A DNA stretch of 34,897 nucleotides from Phenylobacterium deserti (GCA_945874825.1 CAMCIK010000016.1:1-34897), one strand, 5' to 3'; shown: positions 11,861-21,308, numbered from the stretch's first letter. Made by a program: numbers and translations. The notes: generated by a model from the letters alone, not told the origin.

Positions 11861-13860
11861 CTCCTTCCACAACCCGCTTGTTCGCCGCACTGACCCTGAT
11901 GTTGGCCCTGGCGACTCCCTGGCGAGCGGCTGCGGCCGAAGGCCCGGCAACGGGCGCAGTCGCGACTGTCGCCGCGAAGCCGGCGGAGACCCCACAGGAT
12001 CCCACGCTGGAGGCCTTCGTCGACGGTCTCGTCCGCGACTCCCTGGTCCAGGACCACATCGCCGGCGCGACGGTGGCGATCGTCCAGGACGGCCGGGTCG
12101 TCCTGAAGAAGGGCTATGGTGCGGCCTCGCTAAATCCCTGGCGACCTGTGGATCCCGACCGGACCCTGTTCCGCCTTGGCTCGGTATCGAAGACCTTCAC
12201 CTGGCTGACGGTCCTGAAGGAGGCGGAGGCCGGGCGACTGCGCCTGCAGGCGCCGGTCAACCTGTTCCTGCCGGAAGTCGTTCAGGTACGCGATCAGGGT
12301 TATCCAGGCCCGGTGACGATTGAGAGCCTGATGTCGCATTCGGCGGGATTTGAGGACCGGGCGCTTGGGCACCTCTTCGAGCGGGACCCCGCGCGTATCC
12401 GCCCCCTCGCCGTCTATCTCCGCCAGGAACGGCCGCGCCGGGTGCGGCCGGTGGGCGTCCTCTCCAGCTATTCCAACTATGGCACCGCCCTGGCAGGCGA
12501 GGCAGCGGCATGGACCTCGGGCAAGACCTTCGAGCGTCTGGCGGAGGAGGGCCTGTTCGAGCCCATGGGGATGGCACGGACAAGCTTCCGGGAGCCGCGT
12601 CCAGCCCGGCGGGACCTCCCGGCTCCCATGGCACCCGCCCTGGCGGCGGACCTCTCCAGGGGTTTTTCCTGGACCGGTGTCGGATTGCGCGCCGAGCCCT
12701 TCGAGTACATCGGCCAGGTCGCCCCGGCGGGTTCAGCCTCCTCTACCGCTGATGACATGGCCCGCTACATGATCACCCTGCTGGGCGGTGGCCTCACGGG
12801 CGAAACCCGCGTCTGGGGCGAGGCAACGAACCAGGCCCTCGCCCAACCCCTCAGGCGGACCCCGCCCGGGATCAACGGCTGGCGGCGCGGCTTCATCACC
12901 TATGCGCTTCCCGGGGGCCTTTCCGGCTATGGCCATGATGGGGCGACCCAGACCTTCATGACCAACATGACGATTGTTCCGGATCTTCGCCTTGGGATCT
13001 TCATCAGCACCAACACCAACACCGGTCGGGTTCTCACCCAGAGGTTTGCGGCCCGGGTGGTGGAGCAGGTCGGGCGCAATTCCACGACCTGGCCGCGTCC
13101 GGCGGTGCCGGCGCTATACGCCGAGCGTGCGCTCTACGAAGGCCGCTATCTGGGTACACGCCGGGCCTATTCGGGCCTTGAGGGCATGCTGGAGCGCCTG
13201 AATGGCGGCCTCACCGTTCAGGTGACCCAGGAAGGCCGACTGGTGACGCGCGAGGGGGGCCGCTCCCAGACCTGGGTCCCGGAGGGCTCGCCGAAGTCAG
13301 GGCTCTTCATCTCGGATACGGGATACGAGCGCAGGGTCTTCAAGATCGAAGGTGACCGCGCCGCTCGCATGCTGACGGCGCTCAACACCCAGGTCTATGA
13401 GCGCGCGCCCTGGTGGAGCCGAGCCAACCTTCTCGGGGTAGGTGCAGCAGCGATCGCCCTCGCCAGTGTGGCGACGCTCTGGGGAGCCCTGTTCCGAAAT
13501 CGCCGGGACTTCCGCCAGACGCCGATCCAGGCCCGCGCTGGCGTCCTGCTGGCGCTACAGTCCGCCCTGTGGCTCGTCGCCCTGGGGCTTTTGGTGCTCT
13601 GGATGGTGACAACACCCCCGGGCGAGTTGCTGTTCGATTGGCCGGGGCTCAACCTGCTCGCAGCCTCGGCTACGGCCCTGGTGGCGACCGTCATGACCCT
13701 CGTCTGCGCAGGCCTAGCCCCCCTGGTGGTCCGCAGTGGACGCCGCCTGGACAGCTGGAGCCCCGGCCGGCGCATCGGCTACGTCGCAACGGTGGGGTTG
13801 TCCCTGCTCTTCGGCATGCTGCTGGCGCTCTGGGGCGGCCTCTCGCCCTGGGCCGGATAA
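11857..13860 (+). CDS. Serine hydrolase of the beta-lactamase/class C PBP fold with a C-terminal membrane domain
   Basis: The 667-residue protein starts at ATG 11857, overlapping the C13 stop. It has a signal peptide (residues 1-27). The hydrolase domain (about 48-400) has Ser109-Val-Ser-Lys112 (the SxxK nucleophile and base), Tyr205-Ser-Asn207 (YxN), and His360-Asp-Gly362 in the place of KTG. The HxG version occurs in esterases, D-aminopeptidases and related peptidases rather than resistance beta-lactamases. After a beta-rich linker come about four membrane helices (roughly 525-548, 565-590, 598-625 and 637-660). The catalytic domain should face the periplasm. Its substrate may be a cell-wall peptide or an ester. 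Linkage to the C13 peptidase suggests joint envelope work, but this is inference. Confidence 0.88.
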   Translation: MTPSTTRLFAALTLMLALATPWRAAAAEGPATGAVATVAAKPAETPQDPTLEAFVDGLVRDSLVQDHIAGATVAIVQDGRVVLKKGYGAASLNPWRPVDPDRTLFRLGSVSKTFTWLTVLKEAEAGRLRLQAPVNLFLPEVVQVRDQGYPGPVTIESLMSHSAGFEDRALGHLFERDPARIRPLAVYLRQERPRRVRPVGVLSSYSNYGTALAGEAAAWTSGKTFERLAEEGLFEPMGMARTSFREPRPARRDLPAPMAPALAADLSRGFSWTGVGLRAEPFEYIGQVAPAGSASSTADDMARYMITLLGGGLTGETRVWGEATNQALAQPLRRTPPGINGWRRGFITYALPGGLSGYGHDGATQTFMTNMTIVPDLRLGIFISTNTNTGRVLTQRFAARVVEQVGRNSTTWPRPAVPALYAERALYEGRYLGTRRAYSGLEGMLERLNGGLTVQVTQEGRLVTREGGRSQTWVPEGSPKSGLFISDTGYERRVFKIEGDRAARMLTALNTQVYERAPWWSRANLLGVGAAAIALASVATLWGALFRNRRDFRQTPIQARAGVLLALQSALWLVALGLLVLWMVTTPPGELLFDWPGLNLLAASATALVATVMTLVCAGLAPLVVRSGRRLDSWSPGRRIGYVATVGLSLLFGMLLALWGGLSPWAG

Positions 13861-13873
13861 CACCTGGGGCCTG

Positions 13874-13907
13874 TTTCGATCCGATAACCGCCTTCCACCG
13901 ATCGAAA
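13874..13907. repeat. 8-bp inverted repeat after the hydrolase gene
   Basis: TTTCGATC (13874-13881) and GATCGAAA (13900-13907) are exact reverse complements with an 18-nt spacer. It could form a weak hairpin after the hydrolase stop or bind a dimeric protein upstream of fliF. There is no T-run. Confidence 0.4.
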
Positions 13908-13950
13908 TACGATCCAGCGACCCTTACGAAACGCCCACCAAAACTCCCGC

Positions 13951-14005
13951 GTAAACTCCTCGTTTACCAACCACTGGGTAATTCCTGCCTATTCGTCGGC
14001 AGGAA
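13951..14005 (+). promoter_or_regulatory. Probable fliF operon control region: two exact dyads
   Basis: GTAAAC-N5-GTTTAC (13951-13967) is a perfect dyad. Read as TAAA-N7-TTTA it differs by one base per half from the CtrA site TTAA-N7-TTAA. Downstream, TTCCTGCC (13982-13989) and GGCAGGAA (13998-14005) form a second perfect dyad whose right arm (TCGGCAGGAACTGC) resembles Caulobacter ftr elements bound by FlbD. In Caulobacter the fliF promoter is activated by CtrA and repressed by FlbD. The dyads are seen; the binding proteins are inferred. Confidence 0.45.
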
Positions 14006-14043
14006 CTGCACCCCTTGGTGCCGACGGTGGGAGACTGAGGACC

Positions 14044-15666
14044 TTGAACGGTTTCTTCGCCGCTCTGCAGAGATTTGGTCTCGGCCGCCTGGCGGCCTTC
14101 GCTGGCATCGGCATAGGTATCGCTGCAGCCCTCGGGGCCCTGTTCATGAACATGGGCCGTCCAAACGCTCTCCTGTACTCGAACCTCGACCTCAAGGAGG
14201 CCGGGGAAATCACCCAGGCCCTGGACCAGGCCAACATCCGCTACGAGGCCAAGGGTGACGGATCGACCCTTATGGTGGCGAGGGACGAGGTCGCGAGCAC
14301 CCGACTGCTCCTGTCCGGCAGGGGGCTGCCGACGGCAGGCTCTGTCGGTTACGAAATCTTCGACCAGACCAGCGTCGTCGGCCAGACGGACTTCGTCCAG
14401 CAGCTCAACCGACAGCGCGCCCTGGAGGGCGAGTTGGCCCGGACCATCCAGAGCCTGGACGGCGTCACCTCGGCACGGGTCCACCTGGTATTGCCCAAGA
14501 GGGAGCTGTTCGAGGACGAGATCCAACAAGCCTCGGCCTCTGTCAGCATTGCCGTCGGCGCCCGGGAGCCCTCGCCGGACCAGGTCCGCGCCATCCAGAA
14601 CCTCGTGGCGGGCGCCGTCCCCAACATGAAGCCCAACAGGGTCACGGTGGTCGACCAGCACGCCAAGACCCTTTCCGGCGGCAGCGAGGGTGACGCTATG
14701 GCCGCCGATGGCCGGAAGTCCGCCGTCGAGGCCAGGGTGGCAAAGACCGTCAAGACCCTGGTGGAGGGCGTCGTCGGGCCCGGGAAGGCCCGCGTCAACG
14801 TCACGGCTGACCTTGATCTCTCCCAGGTGACCATCCAGCAGGAAACCTTTGACCCTGACGGTCAGGTGGTGCGTTCGGAGACCACCAGCGAAGAAAACGC
14901 CAACGAAAGCCAGCCGAACCAGACAGGCGCCGTCACCGCGGCGGCCAACATCCCCGGCGCGCCTCCCAATGCGGAAGGCAATGTGAATTCGGCCTCAGGG
15001 CGGACCGGTACGACCACGAACTACGACATCTCCAAGACCGTGCGCACCGAGGTCAAGGAGCCCGGACAGATCAAGCGCCTCTCCGTCGCCGTGGCCGTGG
15101 ATGGCGTGACGGCCCCGGCCGGCGCGGACGGCAAGCCCGGCGCCTATACAGCCCGGCCGGCCGCGGAAATGCAGAGGATCGAGCAGCTGGTTCGGACCGC
15201 TGTCGGCTTCGACGCCCAGAGAGGCGACCAGGTTACGGTGATCAACGTCCAGTTCCCCCGCGCCGACACAGGCGGCGGTGTCGTTGCGGCCAACCCCCTG
15301 ATGGGCTTCGATAAGAATGACATCATGCAGATCGTCCAGTGGGTGATCCTGCTGATCGTCGCCCTGCTGACCATCTTCTTCGTGGTCCGGCCCCTGTTCA
15401 ACGGTTCGGCGGGACCCCGGACCGGCGTGACCCGGCTGGTCACGACGGCAGATGGACAGCAGATGATGCTGCCGATGGATCCCTCGTCCGGGGATCCGCT
15501 CGCCCTGCCCGGCCCCGACCAGAGCGAGATGGAGCAGCGGATCGCGATCGCCAAGATCGAGGGCGAGGTCAAGGCCAGTTCGATCAAGCGCGTGGCGGAG
15601 TTCGTGGAGTCCCATCCTGAGGAGTCAGTGGCGCTGCTGCGCACCTGGCTGCACCAGCCGACATGA
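14044..15666 (+). CDS. fliF: Flagellar MS-ring protein FliF
   Basis: The 540-residue protein starts at TTG 14044, just after GAGG in GACTGAGGACC. One membrane helix is near residues 15-36 and a second near 428-450, with the periplasmic ring-building region between them. [16 protein letters not shown] and [11 protein letters not shown] are well-conserved FliF segments. The cytoplasmic tail ends in a segment (about 495-540) that fits the FliG-binding region. FliF forms the inner-membrane ring on which the switch and export gate assemble. It is the first gene of a Caulobacter-type operon and overlaps fliG by four bases (ATGA), supporting coupled synthesis of ring and switch. Start-codon choice follows homology; an AUG alternative is absent nearby. 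Confidence 0.97.
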   Translation: MNGFFAALQRFGLGRLAAFAGIGIGIAAALGALFMNMGRPNALLYSNLDLKEAGEITQALDQANIRYEAKGDGSTLMVARDEVASTRLLLSGRGLPTAGSVGYEIFDQTSVVGQTDFVQQLNRQRALEGELARTIQSLDGVTSARVHLVLPKRELFEDEIQQASASVSIAVGAREPSPDQVRAIQNLVAGAVPNMKPNRVTVVDQHAKTLSGGSEGDAMAADGRKSAVEARVAKTVKTLVEGVVGPGKARVNVTADLDLSQVTIQQETFDPDGQVVRSETTSEENANESQPNQTGAVTAAANIPGAPPNAEGNVNSASGRTGTTTNYDISKTVRTEVKEPGQIKRLSVAVAVDGVTAPAGADGKPGAYTARPAAEMQRIEQLVRTAVGFDAQRGDQVTVINVQFPRADTGGGVVAANPLMGFDKNDIMQIVQWVILLIVALLTIFFVVRPLFNGSAGPRTGVTRLVTTADGQQMMLPMDPSSGDPLALPGPDQSEMEQRIAIAKIEGEVKASSIKRVAEFVESHPEESVALLRTWLHQPT

Positions 15667-16697
15667 GCCGGGGACCCCAAAAAGGCGGCATGATCACCGA
15701 CGCGGCCATGCTGACGGGGCCGGAGAAGGCCGCGATTGTTCTGCTCACCTTGGGGGAGGAGGGCACCGCGATCTGGCAGATGCTGGACGAGGAGGAGATC
15801 AAAGAGGTCTCCCAGGCCATGGCCACCCTCGGCAACGTCACGTCCAACGTCGTCGAGGTCCTTCTGGTCGAATTCATCTCGAACGTCTCCGGCGGCGGCA
15901 CCATCATGGGCTCGTTCGAGCAGACCCAGCGCCTCCTCGCCTCCTTCCTCGACCCTGACAAGGTCGACGGCCTCATGGAGGAAATCCGCGGTCCTGCTGG
16001 CCGGACCATGTGGGACAAGCTGGGCAATGTCAGCGAAGGCGTCCTCGCCAACTATCTGAAGAACGAATACCCGCAGACCGTCGCCGTCGTCCTTTCCAAG
16101 GTCAAGCCGGACCATGCCTCCCGCGTCCTTGGTGCCCTGCCCGAGGACTTCGCCATGGAATGCGTGACCCGGATGCTCCGCATGGAGCCGGTTCAGCGCG
16201 AGATCCTCGACAAGATCGAGCAGACCCTGCGCACCGAGTTCATGTCGAACCTGGCCCGTACCTCCAAGCGCGACAGCCACGAAATGATGGCGGATATCTT
16301 CAACTCCTTCGACCGCCAGACCGAGACCCGTTTCATCTCGGCTCTCGAGGAGCGGAACCGCGACAGCGCCGAGCGTATCCGGGCCCTGATGTTCGTCTTC
16401 GAAGACCTCTCCAAGCTTGATCCTGGTGGGGTCCAGACCTTGCTCAGGGCGGTGGACAAGGCCCAGCTCGGACTTGCCCTGAAGGGCGCATCCGAGGATC
16501 TGCGGACCCTGTTCTTCTCCAACATGTCCGAGCGTGCCGCACGGATCCTGCGGGAGGACATGGAGAACATGGGGCCCGTCCGGCTCCGCGATGTCGACCA
16601 GGCTCAGATGGCCATGGTCCAGTCGGCGAAGGACCTGGCGCAAAAGGGCGAGATCATGATCGCCGGCTCGAGCGGCGATGACGAGTTGATCTACTGA
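15663..16697 (+). CDS. fliG: Flagellar motor switch protein FliG
   Basis: The 344-residue protein has the three FliG domains. The N-terminal FliF-binding part contains [17 protein letters not shown]. The middle domain has [14 protein letters not shown], the local form of the EHPQ motif that contacts FliM. The C-terminal torque domain contains [20 protein letters not shown] and the charged helix near [21 protein letters not shown]. FliG couples stator ion flow to rotor rotation. The start codon overlaps the fliF stop. A later in-frame ATG ([10 protein letters not shown]) would also be possible. Its TGA shares one base with the next ATG. Length and order match the Caulobacter fliF operon. Confidence 0.97.
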   Translation: MSRGPQKGGMITDAAMLTGPEKAAIVLLTLGEEGTAIWQMLDEEEIKEVSQAMATLGNVTSNVVEVLLVEFISNVSGGGTIMGSFEQTQRLLASFLDPDKVDGLMEEIRGPAGRTMWDKLGNVSEGVLANYLKNEYPQTVAVVLSKVKPDHASRVLGALPEDFAMECVTRMLRMEPVQREILDKIEQTLRTEFMSNLARTSKRDSHEMMADIFNSFDRQTETRFISALEERNRDSAERIRALMFVFEDLSKLDPGGVQTLLRAVDKAQLGLALKGASEDLRTLFFSNMSERAARILREDMENMGPVRLRDVDQAQMAMVQSAKDLAQKGEIMIAGSSGDDELIY

Positions 16698-17347
16698 TGA
16701 CCGCGCCCCTCCTCGAAAGATATGGCTTCGACACCGTTTTTGACGGAGCGGGGAATGTCGCGCGCACTACGCCCCGGCCCAAGCGCTACTTCACGGTCGA
16801 CGAAATGGAGGCGGTTCGCGCCCGCGCCTTCTCCGAAGGCGAACAGAAGGCGCTTGGCGAGATGGCGGCCCTTCAGGCGCGGGCGCTTGCAGAAATCTCC
16901 AAGCACGCGGAACATGGGCTGGGTCGCCTGGCGCACGTGGCCCATGCCCATCGGGAGGGCTCTGCAGCCCTCGCACTGGCCTGCGCCCGCGCCATAACGG
17001 GCGAGGTCCTGAGCCTCTTCCCACGGGGGGCCCTGGAGAGCGCCCTCGCCAGCCTCGCCGGTGAAATTGAGTCCGAACCGCGGCTGATCGTGAGCGTGTC
17101 ACCTGCGCTGGCGGCAGTGGTCGGTGGGACCCTGTCCGACACCGCAGCGGCGATCGGTTTCACCGGGCAGATCCTGGTCCGCGAGGATGCCGACCGGATC
17201 GGAGCCGCCTTTACCCTGGATTTTGGCGACGGTGCCGCCAGCTTCGATCCCGAAGACGCGGCGCTGCGGGTCGGGAAAGCCCTCGAGGCCGCCCTGGCCG
17301 CAGAAGGCATGCACGCTGAACCTCTGCACCCCGGTGGGGAAGGCTGA
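16697..17347 (+). CDS. flbE: FliH-type export regulator (FlbE)
   Basis: The 216-residue protein begins with an extended region containing PRPKRYFTVDEMEAVRARAFSEGEQKAL, typical of the alphaproteobacterial FlbE/FliH family. A long Ala-rich helical stretch (about 50-110) follows, then a compact C-terminal domain like V-ATPase subunit E/FliH. FliH holds the export ATPase FliI and docks it on the switch through FliN. The gene order here (fliG, fliH, fliN) fits that complex. The start overlaps the fliG stop as TGATG. FliH sequences diverge strongly, so the call leans on position as well as on the Phe-Thr-Val-Asp-Glu segment. Confidence 0.85.
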   Translation: MTAPLLERYGFDTVFDGAGNVARTTPRPKRYFTVDEMEAVRARAFSEGEQKALGEMAALQARALAEISKHAEHGLGRLAHVAHAHREGSAALALACARAITGEVLSLFPRGALESALASLAGEIESEPRLIVSVSPALAAVVGGTLSDTAAAIGFTGQILVREDADRIGAAFTLDFGDGAASFDPEDAALRVGKALEAALAAEGMHAEPLHPGGEG

Positions 17348-17352
17348 ACGAC

Positions 17353-17688
17353 ATGAGCGATAATGATCTCGATCTTGACGAACTGGGCCCGGCCGATACC
17401 CCGCCGCACCTTGGCGACGACACGGGCGAGAAGACCGCTTCGGACCTTGCACCCATCTTCGATGTCCCTGTGTCCATTTCTGCTGTGCTCGGCCGGGCCA
17501 CCATGAGTGTCTCGCAACTGCTGCAGCTCAACTCCGGCAGCGTACTGGAGCTGGACCGCCGGGTCGGTGAGGCCATCGATATCTATGTCAACAATCGCCT
17601 GGTGGCGCGCGGCGAGGTCGTCATCGTCGACGAGCGCCTTGGCGTGACCATGACGGAAATCATCAAGGACGGCGACACCCAGTCCTAG
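17353..17688 (+). CDS. fliN: Flagellar motor switch protein FliN
   Basis: The 111-residue protein has an acidic disordered start (MSDNDLDLDELG) and a C-terminal SpoA domain (about residues 35-107) with IFDVPVSISAVLGRATMSV, LNSGSVLELDRRVGEAIDIYVNNRLVARGEVVIVDERLGVTMTEI-type sequence. FliN builds the lower C ring with FliM and anchors FliH-FliI at the export gate. It starts 5 nt after the flbE stop. No FliM or FliY gene is in the window. Size and domain match the short FliN of Caulobacterales. Confidence 0.96.
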   Translation: MSDNDLDLDELGPADTPPHLGDDTGEKTASDLAPIFDVPVSISAVLGRATMSVSQLLQLNSGSVLELDRRVGEAIDIYVNNRLVARGEVVIVDERLGVTMTEIIKDGDTQS

Positions 17689-17716
17689 GGACCCGGGGTC
17701 GAAGCGGAGACGGATC

Positions 17717-19084
17717 ATGCGGCTTCTGGTCGTTGGACAACTGAACGGACAATTGGCGTCCGCCGTGAAGATGGCGATGGCGCAGGGGGCGAAGGTCAGC
17801 CACGTGGAAACCATAGCGGCGGCCACCCACGCCCTGCGGGCCGGACAGGGCGCGGACCTGCTGCTGGTGGACTACAACCTGGACATCGCCGCCCTGATCG
17901 CTGCCAACGAGGCCGAGCGCATCCGTGCACCGGTGGTGGCCTGCGGCGTCGATTCCGACGCCCGCAAAGCGGCCGACGCCATCCGGGCGGGTGCCAAGGA
18001 GTTTATTCCCCTTCCGCCGGACGCAGAGATGATCGCCGCGGTCCTGGCGGCTGTGTCCGACGACAATCGTCCGATGATCGCCGAGGACCCGGCCATGCGA
18101 GCGGTCATCGCCATGGCGGAGCAGGTGGCACCCTCGGAGGCCTCGATCCTAATCACCGGAGAGAGCGGCTCCGGCAAGGAGATCGTCGCCCGCCACGTCC
18201 ACCAGAAATCCCGTCGGAACAGCAAGCCCTTCATCTCGGTGAACTGCGCCGCCATCCCCGAGAACCTTCTCGAAAGCGAGCTGTTCGGTCACGAGAAGGG
18301 TGCCTTCACCGGCGCTCTCGCCCGCCGCATCGGTAAGTTCGAGGAAGCCAATGGCGGGACCCTGCTGCTGGACGAGATCTCTGAGATGGACACCCGGCTG
18401 CAGGCCAAGCTTCTGCGGGCCATCCAGGAACGCGAGATCGACAGGGTGGGCGGCTCCCAACCCGTAAGGGTCGACATCCGCATCCTCGCCACATCGAACC
18501 GGGACCTGGTGCAGGCGGTCAGCGACGGAACCTTCCGCGAGGACCTGCTTTACCGGCTCAATGTCGTCAATCTGAGGTTGCCGCCGCTACGCGAACGTCC
18601 CGGCGACATACTGCCGATGGCCGAGTTCTTCATCCGCAAGTACGCCGCAGCGAACGGGCTTTCGCCCCGCATCCTGTCGGCCGAGGCTCGCCGGCGCCTT
18701 CTGGGGCATCGCTGGCCCGGCAATGTGCGAGAGCTTGAGAATGCCATGCATCGGGCGGTTCTGCTGGCCAGTGGAGACGTCATCGAGGAGGGCGCGGTCC
18801 GCCTTCCGGATGGCCAGCCTCTTGGCCCTTCCGACGCTGGTGCCCGCGCCGCCCAGGTCGCGGCGACCACGGCTGAGGCGGTCTCGCGAAGCTTTGTCGG
18901 CCAGACAGTAGCGGCCATGGAGCAGCAGCTGATCATCGACACCCTGGAACACTGCTTTGGCAACCGTACCCATGCCGCGAACATTCTCGGCATCTCGATC
19001 CGGACCCTCCGGAACAAGCTCAAAGAGTACACCGAGGCCGGCGTCAGCGTCCCGGCGCCCCAGATGGGCGCGAGCGCGGCCTGA
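17717..19084 (+). CDS. flbD: FlbD, sigma-54-dependent flagellar regulator
   Basis: The 455-residue NtrC-family protein has a degenerate receiver (1-115), an AAA+ domain (about 125-350) and a Fis-type helix-turn-helix (about 405-445). The receiver keeps Asp52 (LLLVDYN) but lacks the acidic pair near the N-terminus (LLVVGQL) and the conserved Lys (FIPLPP). It therefore probably does not use ordinary phosphorylation. The AAA+ core has GESGSGKE (Walker A) and GAFTGA, the loop that contacts sigma-54. In Caulobacter FlbD activates late flagellar genes and represses fliF, and its activity is tuned by FliX, which is not in this window. GGAG lies about 9 nt before the start. Confidence 0.95.
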   Translation: MRLLVVGQLNGQLASAVKMAMAQGAKVSHVETIAAATHALRAGQGADLLLVDYNLDIAALIAANEAERIRAPVVACGVDSDARKAADAIRAGAKEFIPLPPDAEMIAAVLAAVSDDNRPMIAEDPAMRAVIAMAEQVAPSEASILITGESGSGKEIVARHVHQKSRRNSKPFISVNCAAIPENLLESELFGHEKGAFTGALARRIGKFEEANGGTLLLDEISEMDTRLQAKLLRAIQEREIDRVGGSQPVRVDIRILATSNRDLVQAVSDGTFREDLLYRLNVVNLRLPPLRERPGDILPMAEFFIRKYAAANGLSPRILSAEARRRLLGHRWPGNVRELENAMHRAVLLASGDVIEEGAVRLPDGQPLGPSDAGARAAQVAATTAEAVSRSFVGQTVAAMEQQLIIDTLEHCFGNRTHAANILGISIRTLRNKLKEYTEAGVSVPAPQMGASAA

Positions 19085-19095
19085 GGACCTGATCC

Positions 19096-21195
19096 GTGGC
19101 TGACACGACATTCAACGGGCCCGAGCCCCGCAAGCTGACCCCCGCCCTGGTCCTCAGTTGGCTGTTACGGGGTGAGGTGGCGCTGGCCCTCGGCGTCGTG
19201 GCGGTTCTGGTCCTGCTGATCCTGCCCGTCCCGGCCTTCCTTCTGGACGCGCTCCTGGCGATCTCGATGGCATCGTCCATCCTCATCCTGATGACCTCCC
19301 TGTTCATCCGGAGGCCTCTCGACTTCACAGCCTTCCCGACGGTCCTGCTGGTCACGACCCTGTTCCGGCTGGCCCTGAACGTGGCCTCGACCCGGCTGAT
19401 CCTGGGGCACGGCCATGAGGGCGTTCACGGCGCGGGCAAGGTCATCGAGTCCTTCGGTCGCCTGATGACCGGAGGCAATTTCACGATTGGTCTCATCGTC
19501 TTCGCGATCCTGGTGATCGTGAACTTCATCGTCATCACCAAGGGTTCCGGCCGGATCGCCGAGGTCGCGGCCCGATTCACCCTCGATTCCATGCCCGGAA
19601 AGCAGATGGCGATCGACGCCGACCTGTCAGCGGGCCTGATCGACCAGGAAGAGTCGCGCCGACGCCGCAAGGAGCTCGAGCAGGAGTCGACCTTCTTTGG
19701 CTCGATGGACGGTGCCTCGAAGTTCGTCCGCGGCGACGCCATCGCCGGGCTGATCATCGTGGCGATCAACATCATCGGCGGCATCCTCATCGGGACCCTG
19801 CAGCACGACGTTCCACTTGGGGAGGCAGCTTCCACCTACACCATAATGACGATCGGCGACGGCCTGGTGACCCAGATTCCGGCCCTGATCATCTCGATCG
19901 CTGCCGGCTTCCTGGTGTCCAACGCAGGCGTCGATGGCTCGACGGACCAGGCCCTGGTCACGCAGTTGGCCATGAACCCCATCAGCCTGGGCATGGTCTC
20001 GGCAACGTCGGGCGTGATCGCCCTCATCCCGGGCATGCCGGTGGTGCCCTTCGCCCTGCTCTCCATCGGCGCCGGCTTCCTCGCCTGGAAGCGATCGTCG
20101 AATGCGCGGCTGGCTGAGTTCCTGGGAATAGAGGACCCCGGCGGATCCCAGCCGGAGACCGAAGAGCACATCAGCCAGACCCTTGCCATGGACGAGATCA
20201 AGATCGAGCTGGGCTACGGGTTGCTGCCCCTGATCAACGACCTTGAAGGCCGTCGCCTGACAGACCAGATCAAGGCGCTACGCAAGACCCTCGCGGCGGA
20301 GTTCGGCTTTGTCATGCCGCCGGTCCGTATCCTCGACAACATGCGACTGCCCGCTCAGGGCTATCTCATCCGCATCAAGGAGCTGGAGGCTGGATCTGGC
20401 GAGGTGCGCCTGGGAAACCTGATGGCCATGGACCCGCGGGGTGGGCAGGTGGATCTGCCTGGCGAGCACATGCGCGAGCCGGCCTTCGGACTGCCGGCGA
20501 CCTGGATTGATGATAGCCTCCGGGAGGAGGCGACCTTCCGCGGCTACACCGTGGTCGACCCCTCGACGGTGCTCACCACCCATCTGACTGAGATCCTGAA
20601 GGAGAACATGCCGGACCTTCTGTCATACTCGGAGGTCCAGAAGCTGCTCCGGGACCTCCCGTCCGAGCAGAAGAAGCTGGTCGACGACCTCGTACCCTCG
20701 GTGGTCTCGGCAACCACGCTCCAAAGGGTCCTGCAGGCCCTCCTGCGCGAACGTGTCTCGATCCGCGACCTTCCCTCCATCCTCGAGGGCCTTGGCGAGG
20801 CGGCGCCGCACAGCGCTTCGCTCACCAGCCTCGTCGAGCAGGTCAGGGCCCGGCTGGCCCGACAGCTCTCCTTCGCCCACCGCGGGGAAGACGGCGCCCT
20901 GCCGATCATCACCCTCTCTCCAGACTGGGAGGCCGCCTTTGCCGACTCCCTGGTCGGATCCGGCGAAGACCGCCAGCTGTCCATGGCGCCTTCGCGGCTC
21001 CAGGAGTTCATCCGTGGGGTCGGCGACGCCTTCGAGCGTGCAGCGCAGGCTGGGGAGTCTCCGGTCCTGCTCACCAGCCCGGGAATCCGCCCCTATGTCC
21101 GCTCATTGATCGAGCGCTTCCGAGGCCAGACCCCGGTCATGAGCCAGAACGAAGTCCACCCCCGGGCACGGCTCAAGACCGTAGGGATGATCTGA
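19096..21195 (+). CDS. flhA: Flagellar export gate protein FlhA
   Basis: The 699-residue protein starts at GTG 19096 with GAGG about 9 nt upstream. The N-terminal half has about eight membrane helices (about residues 28-320). It contains the FHIPEP-family signature between helices in GRIAEVAARFTLDSMPGKQM and AIDADLSAG, including the conserved Asp of the proton path. The C-terminal half (about 350-690) is the cytoplasmic domain that forms a nonameric ring and receives chaperone-substrate complexes. FlhA converts proton motive force into export of rod, hook and filament proteins. It follows flbD by 11 nt. Its TGA overlaps the ATG of a 37-codon ORF. Confidence 0.97.
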   Translation: MADTTFNGPEPRKLTPALVLSWLLRGEVALALGVVAVLVLLILPVPAFLLDALLAISMASSILILMTSLFIRRPLDFTAFPTVLLVTTLFRLALNVASTRLILGHGHEGVHGAGKVIESFGRLMTGGNFTIGLIVFAILVIVNFIVITKGSGRIAEVAARFTLDSMPGKQMAIDADLSAGLIDQEESRRRRKELEQESTFFGSMDGASKFVRGDAIAGLIIVAINIIGGILIGTLQHDVPLGEAASTYTIMTIGDGLVTQIPALIISIAAGFLVSNAGVDGSTDQALVTQLAMNPISLGMVSATSGVIALIPGMPVVPFALLSIGAGFLAWKRSSNARLAEFLGIEDPGGSQPETEEHISQTLAMDEIKIELGYGLLPLINDLEGRRLTDQIKALRKTLAAEFGFVMPPVRILDNMRLPAQGYLIRIKELEAGSGEVRLGNLMAMDPRGGQVDLPGEHMREPAFGLPATWIDDSLREEATFRGYTVVDPSTVLTTHLTEILKENMPDLLSYSEVQKLLRDLPSEQKKLVDDLVPSVVSATTLQRVLQALLRERVSIRDLPSILEGLGEAAPHSASLTSLVEQVRARLARQLSFAHRGEDGALPIITLSPDWEAAFADSLVGSGEDRQLSMAPSRLQEFIRGVGDAFERAAQAGESPVLLTSPGIRPYVRSLIERFRGQTPVMSQNEVHPRARLKTVGMI

Positions 21196-21308
21196 TGGTC
21201 GAGGGAGATCACGTCGTGGCTCAAACCGGGGGCGAGTTGCGGCGGGCGCCTCGGACTGCTAGCGAGTTGTCATCCCGGGCCGGCGCCGAACAGGGCATGG
21301 AAAGCTGA
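21195..21308 (+). CDS. 37-residue small ORF linking flhA and the DUF4282 gene
   Basis: The ORF starts at ATG 21195 inside the flhA stop (TGATG) and ends at TGA 21308 inside the next ATG (TGATG). It encodes MVEGDHVVAQTGGELRRAPR and a further 17 residues ending GAEQGMES, a hydrophilic, Arg- and Glu-bearing peptide without a membrane segment or known motif. Because both ends show one-base overlaps, ribosomes could pass from flhA through it to the DUF4282 gene. It may be a real small protein or only a coupling device. No family is recognised. Confidence 0.4.
   Translation: MVEGDHVVAQTGGELRRAPRTASELSSRAGAEQGMES

Noticed and set aside
11857..13860. Antibiotic-resistance beta-lactamase
   Set aside because: SxxK and YxN are present, but HDG replaces KTG and a four-helix membrane tail follows. 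An esterase or peptidase-like role fits better.
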